Positions 61,186-64,000 of a stretch of DNA of 64,000 bases are shown here, one piece after another; position 1 is the stretch's first letter; each line of letters opens with the position of its first letter. The notes under the pieces were generated by a model that saw only the letters and a list, made by a program, of their open reading frames with translations, was not told the origin of the DNA and made no database searches. Origin of the DNA: Desulfosporosinus lacus DSM 15449 (GTDB lineage Bacteria; Bacillota; Desulfitobacteriia; Desulfitobacteriales; Desulfitobacteriaceae); the NCBI RefSeq assembly GCF_900129935.1, contig NZ_FQXJ01000004.1, forward strand, positions 124,001 through 188,000. The letters are read 5' to 3'. A program made the translations under genes and the position numbers.

Positions 61186-63244
61186 GATCCATCCCCACCA
61201 TTCCTACAGCTTGAACTTGTACTCCTTGGACTAATTCATTATACGAAAGCACCATGAGTTGAGGCAGTTGACGCTCGGTAACCCGCTTCAAATTAATTCT
61301 CACTAGCGGAGCACAAACTATTACGGGAGTTAACCCTTTAAGCACAACCTTTTCAACCTCGCGCGTAAGATTTTGCATAAGTACATGCAACACCTTCGGA
61401 TCTAACGCTAAATAAGTTCCATATTCGGAGGGTTGAATGCTGTCAAGAATTTGCTGTTCAATTTGTGGATCTAAGGTTATTACAGGTAAATTCTTATCTT
61501 TTCCAAGCAACGGTTGCAAAATTTGCCGAGCTAAAGCCTGCCGCACATGTTCTGTCAACCGATCCAGATCTTTTGTGACACTTGCATAGTCTGCCAGATT
61601 TTCCAGAATCGACACCATATCCTTAATGGATACCCTCTCGCGAAGCAGGTTTGCAAGAACTTTCTGAACTTGACCAAGACTCAGCATGTCTGGAATCAAC
61701 TCATCCACCACAGCAGGGGCAAGTTCCTTAGCATGATCAATAAGAGCTTTCACATCTTGACGGTTTAGTATCTCCCAAGCCTGAGTCTTAATTACTTCCG
61801 TAATATGAGTTGCAAGCACGGTGGGGGCATCAACCACCATCCACCCACTAAGCTCTGCTTGTTCCCGGTACATGGCATTAATCCATTTGGCATCGAGTCC
61901 GAAGGAAGGCTCCTTAGTCGGGGTACCTGGAATCTCACTGTCATCTGCACCCCCACTCATTGCCATGTAGTGATCCGCTAAAATTTCGCTGGTGGCAATT
62001 TCTGATCCCCGAATTTTTATAACATATTGATTAGGCTGTAAGTTCATATTGTCACGAACTCTAATAACCGGAACAATAAAGCCCAATTCACTGGCAATTT
62101 GGCGGCGAATCAGCACGATCCGATCGAGCAAATCCCCTCCTTGCTGAACATCGACTAAGGCGATAAGCGCGTAGCCCAGTTCAAGTTCCATATGGTCAAC
62201 ATGTAAGAGGTTTAGGACATTTTCCGGCTTCTTACTCTCTTCAATTTCTGTCTCTCGAGCTACAGCTGATTCCTTAACCACAGAAACTTTAGAGTTTCTT
62301 TGCAACATTACTCCCATACCAATTAAGGCAGCGGAAACTAAAAACAGCGGAAATTTAGGCAAACCGAGGAAAGCTAACATGCTCAATACCCCGGCAGTAA
62401 TGAATAAAGCCTTAGGTTTTTTAAACAATTGTTTGACTAAATCTTCCCCTAAATTGCTATCCGATGCTGCCCTGGTGACGACTAGACCTGTGGCCGTAGA
62501 AATAAGGAGGGCCGGAATCTGAGAAACGAGTCCGTCCCCGATGGTCAACAAAGTATACTTGTGAAGGGCTTCCAAGAGAGGCATATCCTGCATCACAACC
62601 CCAGTGATAAACCCTCCGATAATATTAATAAATAGAATAATAATAGCGGCAATGGCATCCCCTTTAACAAACTTGGTTGACCCATCCATTGCACCATAAA
62701 AATCAGCTTCCTGTTGAATCGCCTTACGCCGATCCCGCGCCTGTTGCTCGTTAATCATTCCAGCATTGAGGTCAGCATCAATAGACATTTGTTTTCCTGG
62801 CATAGCGTCTAAGGTAAAGCGAGCAGCGACTTCCGAGACACGCTCAGCACCTTTAGTAATTACGATAAATTGGACGAGTACCAAAATTATAAAAATGATA
62901 AAACCTACAACCGCATCTCCTCTAATGACAAATTCTCCGAACTGCTGAATAATCTCACCAGCATGCCCGTCGAGGAGAATGAGACGAGTAGCAGAAATGT
63001 TCAAAGACAATCGGAATAAAGTCAGCGTCAACAAGAGCGAAGGCAACGCTGAGAATTCCAAAGGGTCCTGAGCAAAAACAGCGAGCATAAGGGTAAGAAC
63101 CGAAGCCGTAATATTCAAAGTGATGAGAATATCCAGCAAACCCGCAGGCAAAGGAACAACCATCATGACCACGATGCTGACTAGCCCCAGTGCCGCTATA
63201 ATATCTGTATTATTTAAAATCCGACTTTTAACCGACGTAGACAT
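61175..63244 (-). CDS. flhA: Flagellar export protein FlhA
   Basis: The 689-aa core of the flagellar type III export gate. Its N-terminal half has about eight membrane helices and the conserved FHIPEP signature region (FVITKGAERVSEVAARFTLDAMPGKQMSIDADLNAG, about 125-160), and the C-terminal half is the cytoplasmic ring domain that receives chaperones. AAGGAGG precedes the ATG. It is read after flhB and before flhF. Confidence 0.95.
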   Translation of the reverse strand: MSTSVKSRILNNTDIIAALGLVSIVVMMVVPLPAGLLDILITLNITASVLTLMLAVFAQDPLEFSALPSLLLTLTLFRLSLNISATRLILLDGHAGEIIQQFGEFVIRGDAVVGFIIFIILVLVQFIVITKGAERVSEVAARFTLDAMPGKQMSIDADLNAGMINEQQARDRRKAIQQEADFYGAMDGSTKFVKGDAIAAIIILFINIIGGFITGVVMQDMPLLEALHKYTLLTIGDGLVSQIPALLISTATGLVVTRAASDSNLGEDLVKQLFKKPKALFITAGVLSMLAFLGLPKFPLFLVSAALIGMGVMLQRNSKVSVVKESAVARETEIEESKKPENVLNLLHVDHMELELGYALIALVDVQQGGDLLDRIVLIRRQIASELGFIVPVIRVRDNMNLQPNQYVIKIRGSEIATSEILADHYMAMSGGADDSEIPGTPTKEPSFGLDAKWINAMYREQAELSGWMVVDAPTVLATHITEVIKTQAWEILNRQDVKALIDHAKELAPAVVDELIPDMLSLGQVQKVLANLLRERVSIKDMVSILENLADYASVTKDLDRLTEHVRQALARQILQPLLGKDKNLPVITLDPQIEQQILDSIQPSEYGTYLALDPKVLHVLMQNLTREVEKVVLKGLTPVIVCAPLVRINLKRVTERQLPQLMVLSYNELVQGVQVQAVGMVGMDLAS

Positions 63245-63297
63245 GAGGGTTCCTCCTTTCTTTACTCAATTTCTTAGCCTACTATGGCATGCACCCC

Positions 63298-64000
63298 TCA
63301 TCCAATCGACCGTTTCTTTTTCTTTAACCGATAAACAAACGCCAACACCTCGGCAACAGCTTTATAAAGATCCGCCGGAATACCTTGCCCAATTTCCACC
63401 TGAGCATAGAGAGCACGGGCCAGCGGCTTGTTTTCCATAATCACAAGGTCATACTCTTTGGCTAACTCTCGTATGCGCAAAGCAACTTGATCTTGTCCTT
63501 TAGCGACAACAAAAGGTGCTTTCTGTACCTTTAAATCATAGCGAAGAGCAACAGCGAAGTGGGTTGGATTCGTGACAACGACATCTGCAGTTTTTAAATC
63601 TTGCATCATTCGACTCATAGCTAAAGCTCGTTGTCGTTTTTTAAGTTCACCTTTTAGTTCAGGGTTTCCTTCAGTTTGTTTGTATTCCTGTTTTAAGTCT
63701 TCATGAGACATACGTAAGTTCTTTTCATATTCCCACCGCTGATAGATGTAATCAAAAGCGGCTATCCCTAAGAAAGAGAGTGAAATATTCCAAGCAAGTT
63801 CCATCAAAGCCTGGCCTAAAAAAACGGCCCCTTGCTCCACACTCAGTTGCTGTAAAGCCGGATAGATATGCAACCGATCGCGAACACTCGCATATAAGAA
63901 ATACCCAATTAACAACACTTTTAGCAAGGATTTTGTCAGTTCAACATAGGCCTTAACGCCAAACATCCGCTTCGCACCACTGATCGGACTTAAGCGAGAA
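63298..64000 (-). CDS. flhB: Flagellar export switch protein FlhB, C-terminal part, cut by window end
   Basis: The frame is open to the right edge of the window; about 234 residues are visible. They include two membrane helices and the cytoplasmic domain with the autocleavage motif NPTH in VVVTNPTHFAVAL (about 90 residues from the C-terminus), the switch that FliK triggers to change export specificity. LARALYAQVEIGQGIP and the basic tail match FlhB. The N-terminal half and start lie outside the window. Confidence 0.93.
   Translation of the reverse strand, partial: SRLSPISGAKRMFGVKAYVELTKSLLKVLLIGYFLYASVRDRLHIYPALQQLSVEQGAVFLGQALMELAWNISLSFLGIAAFDYIYQRWEYEKNLRMSHEDLKQEYKQTEGNPELKGELKKRQRALAMSRMMQDLKTADVVVTNPTHFAVALRYDLKVQKAPFVVAKGQDQVALRIRELAKEYDLVIMENKPLARALYAQVEIGQGIPADLYKAVAEVLAFVYRLKKKKRSIG

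Overview
The window reads as a chromosomal segment of an endospore-forming, flagellated, meso-diaminopimelate-type Firmicute, most like the Peptococcaceae (Desulfosporosinus/Desulfitobacterium group). This placement is inferred from gene content and order: a Gram-positive dcw cluster with spoVD, bacillithiol genes bshA and bshC, selenocysteine genes selA and selD (selD itself carries an in-frame UGA), the molybdenum cofactor genes moeA and mobB, an SafA-like LysM protein and a clostridial-style flagellar operon. No database search was possible. Nearly everything is on the minus strand; only an Na/Pi-type transporter (about 35.6-36.5 kb) and a small zinc-ribbon protein (46.4 kb) are read on the plus strand.

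Region 1 (1-16.75 kb) is the dcw cluster. In transcription order it is mraZ, rsmH, ftsL, spoVD, murE, murF, mraY, a PAS-domain gene, murD, ftsW/spoVE, murG, an unknown 291-aa protein, murB, murA, ftsQ and the start of sbp. MraZ-type operator repeats precede mraZ. murC is missing from its usual place between murG and murB.

Region 2 (16.75-41.8 kb) is mixed housekeeping and unknown genes: dihydrolipoyl dehydrogenase, a LysM protein with a Gly-Met-Gln repeat tract, a DUF1858 protein, a MetE/UroD-like protein, a large membrane protein with a GH2-like ectodomain, a PerR/Fur regulator, a ferredoxin, a MoxR/VWA pair, bshA, YlbF, TldD/TldE, a PHP phosphoesterase, MoeA/MobB, a FapA-like protein and an LCP protein. 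Several intergenic spaces hold repeats or hairpins. The most striking is a GC-rich, ORF-free stretch at about 20.12-20.57 kb that folds into a large nested structure; it is the best candidate here for an undescribed structured RNA or mobile repeat.

Region 3 (41.8-48.8 kb) holds bshC, selD, selA, a MecA-like adaptor, a small membrane protein and a diguanylate cyclase. Region 4 (49-64 kb) is a flagellar/chemotaxis operon running flhB (cut by the window end), flhA, flhF, flhG, a PilZ protein, cheC, cheD, a membrane protein, fliA, fliK, flgD, flgE, flgG, flgB, flgF/G-like, cheW and a lytic transglycosylase. These cover type III export, rod and hook assembly, hook-length control, the late sigma factor and chemotaxis adaptation. 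No rRNA, tRNA, CRISPR array, phage or intact transposase gene was seen.
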